From positions 62,742,139 through 62,806,138 of the forward strand of contig NC_037094.1 in NCBI RefSeq assembly GCF_002994745.2: 64,000 nt of DNA, written 5' to 3'. Under the pieces are notes generated by a model, which searched no databases, was not told the DNA's origin, and worked only from the letters and a program-made list of their open reading frames with translations. The stretch is from Rosa chinensis (lineage: Eukaryota; Streptophyta; Magnoliopsida; Rosales; Rosaceae). Positions 34,286-47,288 of this stretch are shown here, piece after piece (the first letter of the stretch is position 1; each line of letters opens with the position of its first letter). The position numbers were made by a program, and so were the translations under genes.

Positions 34286-34578
34286 AAATTTACTAAAATT
34301 CACACAGACATCCGTGTGAATTTCTGACATATGTACAAGATTCACTATACAGGAATTAAATTTACACACGAACACATGTGTATCACCTTAATTCATACGA
34401 AAATCCGTGTGAATTTTTGCAGCCCCACTTTTAGAGTATGTTTCACACAGTATACTGTGTGAATATAATTTTCACACAAATATATGTGTGTATTGCAGTG
34501 TTTTTCACACAGATATCTATCCGTGTGAATATCTGTGTTAATCTCATCTGTGTGCATTGGGGGGTTTTTCTAGTAGTG
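34286..34578. mobile_element. CACTA (En/Spm-like) transposon right end
   Basis: The sequence ends GGGGGGTTTTTCTAGTAGTG at 34578, the reverse complement of the classic CACTACTAGAAAAA terminus. Before it lie many short inverted subterminal units of the TTCACACAGATATC and CCGTGTGAAT type (34305-34550), a hallmark of CACTA ends. The matching left terminus was not found. Element F probably inserted into it. Confidence 0.72.
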
Positions 34579-34866
34579 TTTAGAAAACAAATCATAATCT
34601 GTTTTTGTGATTCATATGCATCAATCTCTGTTAAATAGAAGACTACATATCCCAAAAATTTTGATCAAATATGAATATCAAATAATGTGGCATTAACACA
34701 CTTCACAAATTAGGACTATTGAAACCCTCTGCATCATGTTTTCTCCTTTTCTTTTGAGAGTCGATGGGATTCATCCTCGTCCACCTTGGATGCTTTTGCC
34801 TGGGGTTTTTCTCTAATTTGAGGTATCGAGCCTCTCTTTTTCCTTTTGTTTGTTTCCCTTTTTGTT
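34579..34866. other. Spacer before Copia-3
   Basis: Nothing recognised. Confidence 0.4.
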
Positions 34867-34871
34867 TTATA

Positions 34872-35047
34872 TGTTAAGAATATTGTGTAATCAATGTAAT
34901 AGATTTGTTGTATATTTAGGAGATTTCCTTGTATCTTCATTGTATCCCTAACTTGTAGGAGTTTGCTAGCTGTAGGGTTTACTACACTGTATATATTTCC
35001 CTCAATATCAATGAGAATTATTTATTCAGTCTCAATATAATCTTTTA
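34872..35047 (+). repeat. Copia-3 5' LTR
   Basis: 176 bp, abutting the primer site. TATATATTTCCC lies near 34990-35001. Confidence 0.88.
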
Positions 35048-35126
35048 TGGCATCAGAGTAGGGCTAACAATCCCTAGCTCTTTATTTTCTGCCGCACCAG
35101 CAGCACCATCATTCCTCCTCTTCCAA

Positions 35127-38100
35127 TGACTCTTGAAGACTAGGTCCTTTCCCCTGCAACTGGTGGCAGCACTTCCTCTGTTGATGAGACTGCCAATCCC
35201 CTATTTCTTCATCATTCTGATCATCCTGGTTTGCTTCTTGTATCAAAGAAGTTGACTGGTGACAATTATAATTCATGGTGCTGCACCATGAGGATATCCT
35301 TGAGTGCCAAGAACAAGACCGTATTCATCACCCGTACGATCAAAGAACCTTCTGCAATCAAGAAGCCAGAAGAGCACGCCCTATGGCAACGCTGCAACGA
35401 CATGGTTCTATCCTGGATCCTTAATTCTCTTGAACCGAACCTAGCTGATTTGGTGCTTTCTTGCACAACTCCTCATGCTATCTGGGAAGATCTCATAGAG
35501 CGGTTTGCCTTGGGAAACGCTCCACGCATCTTCTAGGTTCAACGAGATTTCTACATAATTGAACAAAGGCAGATGTCTGTTGCTGCTTATTATACCAAGC
35601 TGAAGGCACTTTAGGATGAACTCGCCTCATAAAATACTGCAGAGAATTGCACCTGTGGGGCTCAGAATGATTGCACTAAACTCATGCAATTCCTCATGGA
35701 GTTGAATGAATCATATGTAGGAACTCGTGGTCAAATCTTATTAATGAATCCATTGCCTTCTATTAGACAGGCCTATGCTTCTGTAACTCAGGAAGAAAAG
35801 TAGTGTGCACTCGACTCTGCCTCTCTTGTTCCATCTAATGCGGTAGCCATGGTAGTACTCAGGCCACAACCAATGAGTCAACGTGACCAAGGCAGCAGCT
35901 CTCGCAATCGTCCTTTGGTTCAGTGCACTTATTGCAAGAAATTTTATCATACTGAGGAAACTTGGGACAAGAAACATGGTTATCCACCTGGTCACCGACT
36001 CTACAAATGTTTTCAACGACAAGGCAACAGACCTCAGCAACACAACAATGCTTCTGTCAATCACGTTGATTGTACTCCATCTTTCAAGGAACTTTAGGTC
36101 ACACTTCCTAATCTCACTGAGGATCAGTACACTCAAGTCATTGCTGTATTGAATCCCAAACCACCAACTCCTCAAGCCAACGTCGCTTCTGCTACTAAGT
36201 TTGCATCAAGTTTGTCATTGGTAGATCTTAATCGATGGATTATCGATAGTGGAGCAACTCACCATATAATTAATTCTCCGCATTTTTCTACTAGTCGCAA
36301 GTACACATCTTTTTCATATGTTTCTTTGCCTAGTGGTCCTAAGGCAAACATCACCATGAAAGGATAGATTACAATTAATAATGCAGTTTTGAAAGATGTG
36401 CTATGTGTTCCTTCCTTTGATGTTAATCTTATGTCTGTTGGACGAACTACGGATAATTTGCATTGTTCGGTAACCTTTTTTCCAACTTGGTGTATTTTGA
36501 AAGACTTGGCTACAAGGATGGTGATTGGTGTGGGTAAGCGACGTGGAAATTTGTACTACCTTGTGGCGTTGTCTTCCACCATTCCTGCCAAACACCCTTT
36601 TGCTTGTCATCTCACTATCTCTTTCGAACTCTGGTATTGTCGCTTGGGACATCCCTCTCCTGCTCCTCTACAATATTTAGCAAAGAATTCCCTTTCTTTT
36701 ATTTTTAATTCTAGTCATAAGTGTGCAGTTTGTCCTTTGGCTAAACAAACTTGCCAACCTTTTCCTCCTAGTTCAATATCAATTTCTTGATTTTTTTCAT
36801 TTATTCATTGTGATATTTGGGGACATCATAAGACGCCTTCCCTTAATGGTGCTCATTATTTTTAACTATTGTGGATGACTTTTCTGGCTTTACATGGGTA
36901 TTTTTGATGCGTCACAAAAGTGAAACGCAACATTTACTATGGAATTTCTTTGCCTATGTTAAAACTCAATTCCAATCACATGTTCAACAATTTTATTCCG
37001 ATAACGGAGCTGAATTTCTGTCTCTAAAAAATTTCTTTCTCGAGCAAGAAGTTATCTTTCAGCATTCTTGCGTTTACACACCTCAACAAAATGGTGTTGT
37101 TGAGCGTAAGCATCAAAATCTCCTAAATGTTGCTAGAGCCCTTCGTTTTCAATCTCACTTGCCAATTTACTTTTGTTGAGAATGCATTCTTACCGCTGCA
37201 TATACTATTAATAGACCCCCCCCCCCCACACTTTTGCTTCATAAAAAATTGCCTTTTGAAATTCTTTACAGCAAAACTCCTGACTACTCAAGAATGCGTG
37301 TCTTTGGTTGCATAATTTTTGCTACCTCTGTCAACCCTCCCTCAAAGTTTTCTCCATGAGCTCATAAGTGTATCTTTCTTGGATATCTAGTGGGTCAAAA
37401 AGCATATAAGTTATATAACCTTGAAATAAAGAAAATCTTTACAAATTGTGATGTTGTTTTCTTAGAAGACACCTTCCATTTTGCGTCTCCAAATAATGCA
37501 GTTTCACAATCCTCTTCTTCTTTTACATCTCAGCCCCTGCCTCTCCCTATTCTTGACCCAACCTCACCAAATTTTGTTGCGCAGACCCCTAACACCTCAT
37601 CACATATACAGACCATCTCAACATCCACCTCACCTCCTTCTTCTCCTCCTGCACCACATCCCGAACCTTACACCGCGGCCTCACCGCTTCCACCTCCTCC
37701 CATTGACTGCCAGCATGAAGCTGCCAATCCCATCGAGCAGCCTGTTATTCCCATCAAAAACCAACATGTTGAACCTCTCGTTTTGGAGGACCAAAATCCT
37801 AATCCTCCTAACGTCATTGTTCCATGACGATCGCACCAAGCTCCTTTTCTTAATGTACGTCTCCAGGACTACATCTTCTCACAAGTAATTTTACCTCCAC
37901 ACATTTTCTCATCTCATCTGCCGACTCATCCACTAGGTACGCGTTACCTACTTTGCAATTTCATATCTTATCAAAGCTTTTTACCGCTGCATCTTGCCTA
38001 TGTTGCTGCTATTAGCAGGGATGAAGAACATTCTTCTTATACTCAGGCTACTTTGGATCCTCACTGGCAGCATGCTATGGAAGAGGAACTTGCTGCTCTC

Positions 38101-39429
38101 ATTGCCAACAATACTTCAATGCTAGTTCCTTTTCCCCCTAGTAAACGTACAATTGCTTGTAAGTGGGTGTATCGGATTAAACATAATGCTGACGGTTCTA
38201 TCGAGTGTTATAAGGCTCGTCTTGTTGCCAATGGTTTTACACAGGCTACCGATATTGATTATCATGATACCTTCTCTCCCACTGCAAAAATGATTATTGT
38301 CCGGTGTGTTCTTGCTCTTGCAGTGTGTAAGGCTTCCTCCCTTCATCAGCTTGACATTAACAATTCCTTTCTTAATGGTGAATTGCATCTATATGTCACC
38401 TCCTCCTAGTCTTCGGCGACAGGGGGAGAACTATGTATGTCGCCTAAACAAATCTCTCTATGGTTTGAAGCAAGCCTTTTGGCAGTGGTTCTCCAAGTTT
38501 ACAGAAGCCATTCTTGCTGTCGATTTTACTTAAGCCAAGGCTAATTATTCTCTCTTTGTGTAAAAGGTTGGTAATTCTCTACAATACTATTAATATATGT
38601 TGATGATATTCTCATTATTGGGAACAACCTAGATTCTATTCAAGCTACCAAAGAGTTTCTACATGCTCGTTTTGGCATTAAGGACTTGGGTGACCTCAAG
38701 TTTTCTCTTGGAATTGAGATTTCACGTTCACAAAAAGGCATTTATCTATCTCAATGCAAATATGAGTTGGAGATTACTAAAGACACCGGTTTCTTGGGTG
38801 TTAAACCTGACATTACCTATTCAGTTCATGTCCTTAGCATATTTATGCATGAACCTCGTCAACCTCACATGACAGCTGCTCTTCGGATTGTTAAATATAT
38901 GAAAGTATCTCCTGGTCAAGGTTTGCTTTTGAGTTCTAATAATGATATGATTTTAAAAGCTTTTTGTGATTCTGATTGGGCTGGCTGCCCTATTACTCGT
39001 CGATCTACGACTGGATATTGTGTTTTCTTAGGAAACTCCTTGATCTCATTGCACACCAAGAGGCAAAAGACAGTATCATTGTCAAGTGCGAAAGCAAAAT
39101 ATAGAGCGATGGCTGGTACATGCTATGAACTTACTTGGTTACAGTATTTATTTGCTGATTTACATATATCTATTCCTTTTGCCATCCTGCATTGTGATAA
39201 TCAGGCAGCTCTTCACATAGCTGCAAATCCGGTTTTTCATGAAAGAACACGCCATATTGAGATGGATTGTCATTTCATTCGAGACAAGATATTAGATGGT
39301 TCAATCCGAACTCGTTTTGTTGGTTCTTTGCAACAACTAGCAGATGTGTTCACGAAGGCATTAAACAAAGACAAGTTCAGATCCTTGTTATGCAAGTTGG
39401 GAGTTCTTGACATCCACTCTCCAACTTGA
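35127..39429 (+). pseudogene. Copia-3 gag-pol relic
   Basis: Readable pieces: Gag with KLTGDNYNSWCCTMRISLSA (about 35250) and ALWQRCNDMVLSWILNSL; a damaged knuckle CTYCKKFYHTEETW (35929-35970); protease WIIDSGATHHII (36237-36272); GAG-pre-integrase YCRLGHPSPAPL and CAVCPLAKQT; integrase with YTPQQNGVVERKHQN (about 37075-37120); reverse transcriptase WVYRIKHNADGSIECYKARL (38165-38224) and YVDDI near 38597; RNase H FCDSDWAGCPITRRSTTGYC (38963-39022) and SSAKAKYRAMA; end at 39429. Many stops and frameshifts break it. A segment of roughly 40 residues is missing between GFLGVKP and DITYSVH (about 38803), which joins the reverse transcriptase end to the region before RNase H. Confidence 0.85.
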
Positions 39430-39435
39430 GGGGAG

Positions 39436-39611
39436 TGTTAAGAATATTTTGTAATCAATGTAATAGATTTGTTGTATATTTAGGAGATTTCCTTGTATCT
39501 TCGTTGTATCCCTAACTTGTAAGAGTTTGCTAGTTGTGGTGTTTGCTACACTGTATATATTTCCCTCAATATCAACGAGAATTATTTATTCAGTCTCAAT
39601 ATAATTTTTTA
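39436..39611 (+). repeat. Copia-3 3' LTR
   Basis: 176 bp, pairs with 34872-35047 with about ten differences. Confidence 0.88.
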
Positions 39612-39755
39612 TTATATATATCTTCTATTTATTTTGATTTTAGATATGTTCGACTTGACCCCATTTCCTTTCTCTCCATATTTCTCCTTCTTCTTCCTCT
39701 CAAACCATTTGCTACTCGTCTGTTGTTACTTCTAGCAGCTTACATTTTTTTTTTT

Positions 39756-40152
39756 GGACTAAATTCTTCTTACTAGCCTATACTTTCAAAAATTCATTAG
39801 TTCAGTCCTTGTACTTCTAATTTAATAAAAAAAAGTCCTTGCACTCTCCAATTTCATCAAATCGATCGAATCCTTCACCACTCCGTCAATTTTCAGGGAA
39901 AATTTCCAAACTACCCATCTGCATTCACAACACTGACGCATCGGCAGGCTGCCTAGCGATGGGTAGTTTGAGAATTTTCCCTGTGAGAAGGTCCCACGTC
40001 AACATTTTAATAACGAAAATTGACTGAATAGTGACGGATTGGATCGATTTGATGAAATTGGGGAATGTAAGGACTTTTCTGATTAAATTAGAAGTGCAGA
40101 GACTGAACTGGTGAACCCTTGAAAGTACAAGGTAGTAAGCAAAATTTAATCC
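39756..40152. mobile_element. Hairpin MITE with long inverted repeats
   Basis: The left arm from GGACTAAATTCTTCTTACTA pairs with the right arm, ending TTTAATCC at 40152, over most of its 397 bp. It includes TTCAGTCCTTGTACTTCTAA and GGGAAAATTTCCAAACTACC paired with their complements. Flanking T-runs of nine or more bases make the target duplication ambiguous. It resembles the long-TIR elements E and D in style. Confidence 0.75.
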
Positions 40153-40379
40153 TTTTTTTTTATTTTTAGCCATGGTTTGTACTTATACTCCTCACAACTC
40201 TATTCTATTTTAAACAAGGTTTAGCGTTATAGTAAGTGCAAGGCATTCGTGATGAATTTAGAAGTGCAGGGGTATAAATGATGTATGCTATAAAAATCAG
40301 GGAGGTAAAATAAAATTCGCTAATTTTTTTTCAAATATTAGTGATAATGGGATACGGTGATCTTGGTTTGTTTACTTTT
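40153..40379. other. Spacer before the LINE
   Basis: Nothing recognised. Confidence 0.4.
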
Positions 40380-40439
40380 ATTTAGATGTGATCCCAAGAA
40401 CAAAATTCTCCAAAAGATAGGAGTCTTTCTGGAAAAACT

Positions 40440-41795
40440 ATGACCTCAGAACCAAGGACCAGCAGCCCAGCCGCCGCCGACTCTACCAGGGTTGCGGCAA
40501 AAACCCCTAAACCCAGTTTTGCTTCTGTTCTCTCTTCAGACCCACCCTTCAATTTCTCCTTCGATAACCTACCTATTCCTTCCTTCGAGAATGGTTGCCC
40601 CATGATTCAAATTTCTGAAGAGGCATAATTGCGTGGCATTGAGAGTTGCCAATCCAACCTTGTTGGTCGTCTTCTCTCCCCACCAAATGGGATCATGCCC
40701 AAATCCCATGAATTGGCACAGTGCCTACGCTCATGCTTGCCTTCTCTGGAAAACTGGTCTGTAGCTCTGTTGGGCAAGGGTTTCTTTATGTTACAGTTTC
40801 AATCTTCAGTGGACAAGCAATGTGTTTGGTCTATGGGTTCAATCAATTTAAAACCTGGGATTTTACGTTTGATTCAATGGACACCTAGCTTCTCCCCGAC
40901 CACCTACAAGAACACCTTTGCACAGGTGTGGGTGCATTTCTGGGATCTTGGCTTTGCATATTGGGAGCCCCAGACGCTCTTTGAGATCACCAGTGGTATT
41001 GGCATGCCAGTGAAACTTGATCCAAGGACTGCTAACTGTTCCATTGGTCTCTGTGAAAGAATTTTGATCCATGTGGATCTCTCTAAGCCTCCTACTGAGA
41101 AGCTCCAGATTAGTAGAGCAAGTGGCGAGATTGTTTCTGTAGGAGTACAATATGAGACTTGCCCAACCTTCTATGATGTTTGTTGCACGGTTGGACATAC
41201 TGCCTCAAAATGCAGGTCTAGGGTTCCTTTGGACCAGTCACCGACTTGTGGCAGAAGTGCAACTCGTACATGTCCGGCTCGTCACAGGTAGTCCAAGACA
41301 AGGTCAGGGATGAGAAGGGAGTAGTCCAATGGGACACCATGTAGTTCGGGTGCTACTCAACCCCAACATGCAGCACGCACTGTTATTGCTGCTCAACCAA
41401 CGTTGGATATCCCAGGAATGGATATTTCTCTAGCGAGGCATCTCCATGTAGAGAATGTTCCCATGGTTCAGGATAACTCTTCCATTGCCAGTGTTCCACC
41501 GGGTTTTAGCATGTTGGCTAACCCTCCAGTTGTGGGAACCTGCACAAATGAACTTAAGCATGAAAATGCAAATGATGTGACTTCTATTAGAAACCCAGAA
41601 GTAGATGCAAATGATGTGATTTCTGCAGGAAAACTAGAATTATTGTTGGATGAGGCATTAGATGAGGGAGAGTTCACGCCTGGAGTAACAAAGAAAGCAA
41701 AGAAGCTTCAAAAAAAGTCTAAAAAGGTCAAAGTTAAACCCAAACCTGGGTTGCGCGCTCAAGTCCAGAAGAGCGCAAAACACTTCAATTGTTAA
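40440..41795 (+). pseudogene. LINE ORF1: DUF4283 protein with zinc knuckle
   Basis: ATG at 40440. The N-terminus is Ser/Pro-rich and contains FASVLSSDPPFNFSFDNLPI. A DUF4283 region follows with GRLLSPPNGIMPKS, WSVALLGKGFFMLQFQS and LRLIQWTPSFSP, then a zinc-knuckle region YETCPTFYDVCCTVGHTASK (about 41151-41210). The tail is Lys-rich. In-frame stops are at 40626-40628 (TAA) and 41289-41291 (TAG). The frame ends at TAA 41793-41795, overlapping the ORF2 ATG by one base. The protein would bind LINE RNA if intact. Confidence 0.75.
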
Positions 41796-44700
41796 TGAAG
41801 ATTTTGTATTGGAATGCCCGTGGCATTGGGAACGATGGCACAAGACTGGCTTTAGCTAGTATGGTACGTGTTCACAAAGCCTTAATTGTTTGCATTTCAG
41901 AACCTTTCATTTTGTTTGACTCTATTAATTTCTCCTTTTGGAGATCCTTGGGTCTCCAGCTCCTTACTACTAACAATAAGGGATTGCAAGACCCCAACTT
42001 GTGGTTTCTTTGTCATGAAGCTCTTAGGGTACAGGTGATCTCGGCCTCAGACCAACAGATTTCAGTATCTTGTACCTTTGAGGGGGTCTCTTGTGTGCTA
42101 ACGGCAGTGTACGCCAAAACTACGGTTGCAGGTAGACGTCAACTTTGGCAAGATTTACATCATATTCATTACCAGCATGGCCAGGGGCCCTGGTTGGTGT
42201 TCGGAGATTTTAACTGCATCTTGGGTGTGCATGAAAAGCATGGAGGCGCTATGCCAAATAGAACTTCCTGCCTAGATTTTAGTCAGATGTGCTCTGATTG
42301 TGAGCTTTTGGATATCCCCACAAAAGGTCTAACTTACACTTGGTCAAAGGGTAATACTGAGGTCAGACTTGACCGAGCTCTAGGGAACATGGAGTGGATG
42401 AATTCCTGGAGCTCCATGGATTGCTGCACCCTTACAAAGGCAATGTCAGATCATTATCCCATTTTAGTGTCTTGCTCTAAGTTGGATGCTATCCCGAGGC
42501 CACCATTTAAGTTTCAAAGTTTGTGGTTGCAGACACCAGATTTCTTGGCCTTAGTTCGATCCTTCTGGAACACTCTACACTTTTATGGGTGCCCACAGTT
42601 CACCCTAGCAGCTAAGTTACAGGCTCTGAAAGGCATGCTGAAATCCTGGAGCAAAGAACAAGTGGGAGATGTGCATGCTCAGGTTGCTCATTCTAAGGCA
42701 GCTTTAGATGCGGTTCAGGCTGAAATTTCCACTTATGGTTTATCAGATGAGAGAACTAGTAAAGAAAATTAAGCCCACAACAATTATTTATCGACCCTCA
42801 CTATTCAAGCCACTTTCTTGAGGGACAAATCTGGAATACGTTGGCTAAAAGATGGTGACAGGAACACTACTTTTCTTCATAACATGGTCAGGGTTCGGCG
42901 TCTTCAAAATTCAATCACATCGCTGTTGGATGAGGACAGGGTGCTCAATGATCAAGCTGCTATTGCTGCACACGCGGTACAACACTTTGAAAGTTGTTTC
43001 ACTCAGGATCATCAAATACAGAACACTGGTCTAGTTGAAAGGGTCATCCCACATATGGTAACAGAGGAGGAGAACTCTTCTCTTCTTGCCACCCCCTCTG
43101 CTGAAGAAATTAGAGATGCCGTTATGAAAATGGATGGAAATAGCGCCCCAGGGCCTAATGGTTTTGGCGGTTGTTTTTTCTCTTCTTGTTGGTCTGTGGT
43201 AGCTATTGATGTGATAAGGGCAGTTCAGAGTTTTTTTATTAATGGATACATTATGCCGCATTTCAACTCCAACATCCTCATATTAATTCCCAAGCGAGAA
43301 GACCCTGAAAGCATCTCAGACTTTCGTCCAATTGCACTTGCCAACTTCGTGTTCAAGATCATCACCAGAATTGTGGCTGATAGGCTTGGTCCAATAGCTT
43401 CTCGTATCATCTCCCCTAACCAAAGCGCCTTTATTAGAGGAAGGTCCATTGTCAATCCCATTGTGTTGACCTCAGAATGTGTGAATCTCCTTGACCAGAA
43501 ATGCAAATATGGGAATTTAGCTATTAAATTTGATATCCGCAAAGCATTTGACACTTTGGATTGGAATTTTCTTCTTCGTGTCCTCGGTGCCTTTGGGTTT
43601 GACGCCGCTTTCGTAAGCTACATTCACACTATTTTGCAATCTGCATATCTATCTGTCAATGTTAATGGGCAGGCCAATGGATACTTTACATGCTCTAGGG
43701 GTGTCCGTCAAGGCAATCCTTTATCTCCATTATTGTTTTGCCTAGCGGAAGAAGTTCTAAGCCGTGGCCTTTCTTCTTTGGTTAATAGAAGGAAGATCAA
43801 GACAATTGCAGCTCCATCAAGTGTATCCCCCCATCCCATGTGTTGTTTGCGGATGATGTTATGGTATTTCTTCAAGGTAAGCCTTCTCATTTACGAAATC
43901 TAATGTCTTTTATGGAAGAATATGCTGTGAATTCTGGGCAGGTTGTCCACAAAGCCAAATCTAATTTGTTTTTGGGAAGATATGCTTTGCCGAGGCAAAA
44001 CAGAACTTGTGGCTTACTTGGAATACGACCGGGACAACTTCCCTTCATTTATCTCGGTGTTCCAATTTTTATTGGGCATCCGAAATCTGAGCATTTGGTT
44101 CCAATTGCAGACAAAGTGAGGTGCAAGCTGAGCTCCTGGAAAGGTGAACAATTGTCACAAGATGGTAGGCTACAACTTATATCCTCCGTAATAGAAAGCA
44201 TCTTGATCTACAGCTTCCATATCTATGAATGGCCAAAGTCTCTTCTAAATAGAGTACAAGGATGGATGAGAAATTTCTTTTGGAATGGTGATCCAATCAA
44301 GAGTGGGTCTGCCCTAGTAGCTTGGAGCACAGTTTGCTCTCCAAAATCTCAAGGAGGGTTGGGTTTAAAGAATCTTTTTGCATTGAATAGATCATTGTTA
44401 TTAAAACGCCGTTGGGAGGTGGCTTCAAAGGCGTCTACATCTGCAAGGTTCCTTCATGATCGCTTTCTGCAAGTTGGTTTGCACCCTTGTTCGTACTATA
44501 AGAAATCAGCAATATGGTTTGGTTTAAAAAAATTATGGCCGATTCTCCTTGTGAGGGTGAAATGGATCCTGGGAGATGGTTCTACAATAAGGTTTTGGAA
44601 GGATAAATGGTTGGGTGAGGAATTAATTCACTCCACAGATTATGAAGAAGAAGTAAGGACGCTCCTAAATGACAAGGTTGGTGACTTCATCTTGAATGGT

Positions 44701-45915
44701 CAGTGGAATCTCCCTCCTAGCTTCTTCATGGTCTTTCCCCAAGCTATCAGGACAGTCCCAATATCGTCTGACCTTGCCCTGGACCAGCTGATCTGGACTG
44801 AGGCATCATATAGCACTTTGTCATCCAAGGAGGCATACCAGGTTTTGTCTCCTCCCATACTAGCACCTCATTGGTGTAAGCGGATTTGGCATCAGGCCAT
44901 TCAGCCACGAAAGAGCATGGTGGCATGGAAAACCTTACTTAATAGAGTTTCTACAGATGAGCGGCTTCAGCGTCTTGGTACCAAGCTCTGTTCAAGATGT
45001 TATCTTTGCCGGAGACATACTGAAACTACTAACTACTTATTTCTTGAGTGTGTGGTGGCTGCGTCATCTTTGGCTTGGCTCCAGCAAATGTTCCGGCTCC
45101 ACATTTCTGTAGGTACACCACTGCCTGACCTGTTTCTTGATGCTACCCTCTCTACGCTTAATCAATCACCAAAATTGCTATGGTTTATTTCTCTCTGCAA
45201 TTTACTTTGGTGCCTGTGGAGTGAACGTAATAAAAGAAAGTTTGAAGGTGGTGAGTGTTGCCCCTCTAGGTTCAAACAATTTTTCTTATTGTCTCTAAAA
45301 GAATCTGCAGGCTTAGCTTTTGTCTCCTCATCTTCTACCTCGAGTCAGGTTCCCATCTTTGGCTACCTGGGCATTTCACCTCTTCTTCCCTCGGCACCCC
45401 GCTTCACTCCTGTGATTTGGCAGCCCCCCCCCCCCGGAGGCTGGTTTAAAGCTAATTCTGATGGTTCTTACAGTGGTATTAATCAAGCAGGCTATGGAGC
45501 AATTTTCAGAAACAGTGATGCGACCTTCTTGGGTGCTTTTTCTTGTAATGCACAGGTCCCTTGTGCTATAGATGCAGAGTTATTGGCTGTGATTGAGGTA
45601 ATTAAGGTGGCAAAAGAGAGAGGATGGTTTTCTTTATGGGTAGAAACAGACTCCATGTTGGCATTACAGTACTTTAAAAAGCCAGGCTTGGCGCCTTGGA
45701 GGCTTCGGGTGAAATGGATGAATAGCCTTGCATCCATTAGCCAGTTTCAGGTACACATCTCTCATGTCTTCAGGGAGGGGAATCAAGTCGCAGATAAGCT
45801 AGCTAAACACGATGCCGTGACTAGTGGTTCAGTTTGGTGGGATTCAATCCCTCAATTCCTGTTTAGTTCTCTTGGGCATGATTTTTCTGGACGTACTACT
45901 TACCGGTTTGCTTAG
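41795..45915 (+). pseudogene. LINE ORF2: endonuclease, reverse transcriptase, RNase H
   Basis: ATG at 41795. An AP-like endonuclease opens with ILYWNARGIGNDGTRLAL and contains FGDFNCILG and SDHYPIL. A TAA at 42770-42772 interrupts the linker. The reverse transcriptase follows with NSAPGPNGFGGCFFSSC, ISDFRPIALANFVFKIITRI, SAFIRGRSI, KFDIRKAFDTLDW and the FADDV catalytic motif (about 43846-43860), which lies just past a frameshift near a C-run (43825-43835). Next come YLGVPIF, a zf-RVT zinc region (W..I..KS..W..L and LCSRCYLCRRHTET near 44985-45020) and an RNase H domain (ANSDGSYSGINQAGYGAIFR, then DAELLAVIEVIK and HVFREGNQVADKLAKH). It ends at 45915. Two lesions make it non-functional as read. 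Confidence 0.88.
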
Positions 45916-46199
45916 TTTTGGTTGGTTTTCTATTTGTCTGTTCTATGTATGGGACTGGTTAAGGTCTAGTCCCCCGCCCCTCACTCTGTATCTTTGGATT
46001 CTTTTTTTAATAAATATTCTAATGAGGGATGGGCGGTGGGCTCCCGGTTGTAATGGTTCCCTTCGGGATTGTGTGGGTACATTGGTGCCTCTTTCAGACA
46101 GTTATAGAGGAGCTAATATCGCCTAATCCTCATTAGTTTTTTTTTTTTTTTTTAATCTTTTAGATTTCTTTTAAAAAATAATAATAATAACAATAAAAA

Positions 46200-47288
46200 T
46201 TTGAAAGCCCCTCCACAGGTCCCATGAATTCTGCTAATCTTCTATCATGAAACTCTAATGCCATTTACTCATCTAGCTTAATGACATGCAGTTCAATCTT
46301 ATCAACCTCCAATCCATTTTCTTAAACACACAAGGGAATGCAAGTAGTTTTTTAAAACACAAAAGAAAGTGTGAATATCACCTCCTTTTATTTTTAAACA
46401 CCTTTTATTTTAAACAATAGAAGTTTTGATTAAGCAGTTGTGTCTCTTTATGATGGGGCAACGTCTCATCTGCAACAGCTAGATTCTAGTTAGCTTTAAA
46501 CTTTGAGTTTGAGAAAGGTTTTCTTATTTACGGTCATTATTCTAACACATTACAAATGCATGTAGAAAGAAAAAAAATAAAAAAAAAGGAAAAGAAGAAT
46601 CATTTTATCCCACTGTCGTAGCTAAAGAGTGTTGAACGTGTTGGAAACATGATCGATGTCAAGTTCGATCAAAGCTTTATGTTGCTGCTTTATTCTAAAC
46701 AGGTGGGGCTCTAAAGAGCTTATCACAACTTACAAATGGAAATGACATTACAGCTAATACAACTGTTTGACAATGTACCTCTTGTCCTTTAGGGATCTTT
46801 AATTATTAGATTTAAGTAATATTTGATTAGTTCATTCTCCTTTCAGTGTTGTATTTGTTTTTACGAAACCATATTGGTTTTGGTTAGACACAAATGTTGG
46901 TTACCGGAACAGACAGCTACCACTCCACATAAGTTTTAACTCCTAAAGTTTCTGACTGGTTTCTATAAACACTTCTAAAAATGATGTCTTAGATTCTCAC
47001 ATGCAGTCACCGATGCAAGAAGACATGGTATGCTTTATCTAGAATCACACATGTTGCACAAAGTTAAGTGGTTTAGTGCTTGTATAATCACAATTTGTCA
47101 TTTACAACAAATATGGCTTTGGTTGCAACTTTCATCATCCAAAATGTATCAATATCAGAAAAGTAATATCACAAAGAAAATCTGCTTGTTATAATGGCAA
47201 ATAGATCACAGCAATCCATATATACATGAAAGAAAACCACACCGGTCTCCTCCAACAAGGAAAAGGTTTGGCCTTACGCTCATATCGA
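46200..47288. other. AT-rich intergenic stretch
   Basis: No gene recognised. Confidence 0.4.

Larger units (their letters stand above)
34867..39616 (+). mobile_element. Older Ty1/Copia retrotransposon (Copia-3), degenerate
   Basis: 176-bp LTRs at 34872-35047 and 39436-39611 start TGTTAAGAATATT and end TTTTA. They are flanked by a 5-bp duplication TTATA (34867-34871 and 39612-39616). They differ at roughly ten positions by eye, so this is clearly older than Copia-2. A primer site variant TGGCATCAGAG starts at 35048, and a polypurine stretch GAGGGGAG precedes the 3' LTR. Gag, protease, integrase, reverse transcriptase and RNase H remnants follow in order with many stops. Confidence 0.9.
40380..46199 (+). 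mobile_element. L1-type LINE retrotransposon, damaged
   Basis: ORF1 (40440-41795) and ORF2 (41795-45915) lie in the typical L1 order, followed by a 3' untranslated region. The tail has a T-run (46139-46155) and an A-rich AATAATAATAACAAT end. Both ORFs carry a few stops and one frameshift, so it is a relatively recent but disabled copy. The start coordinate is approximate and no target duplication was found. Confidence 0.8.
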
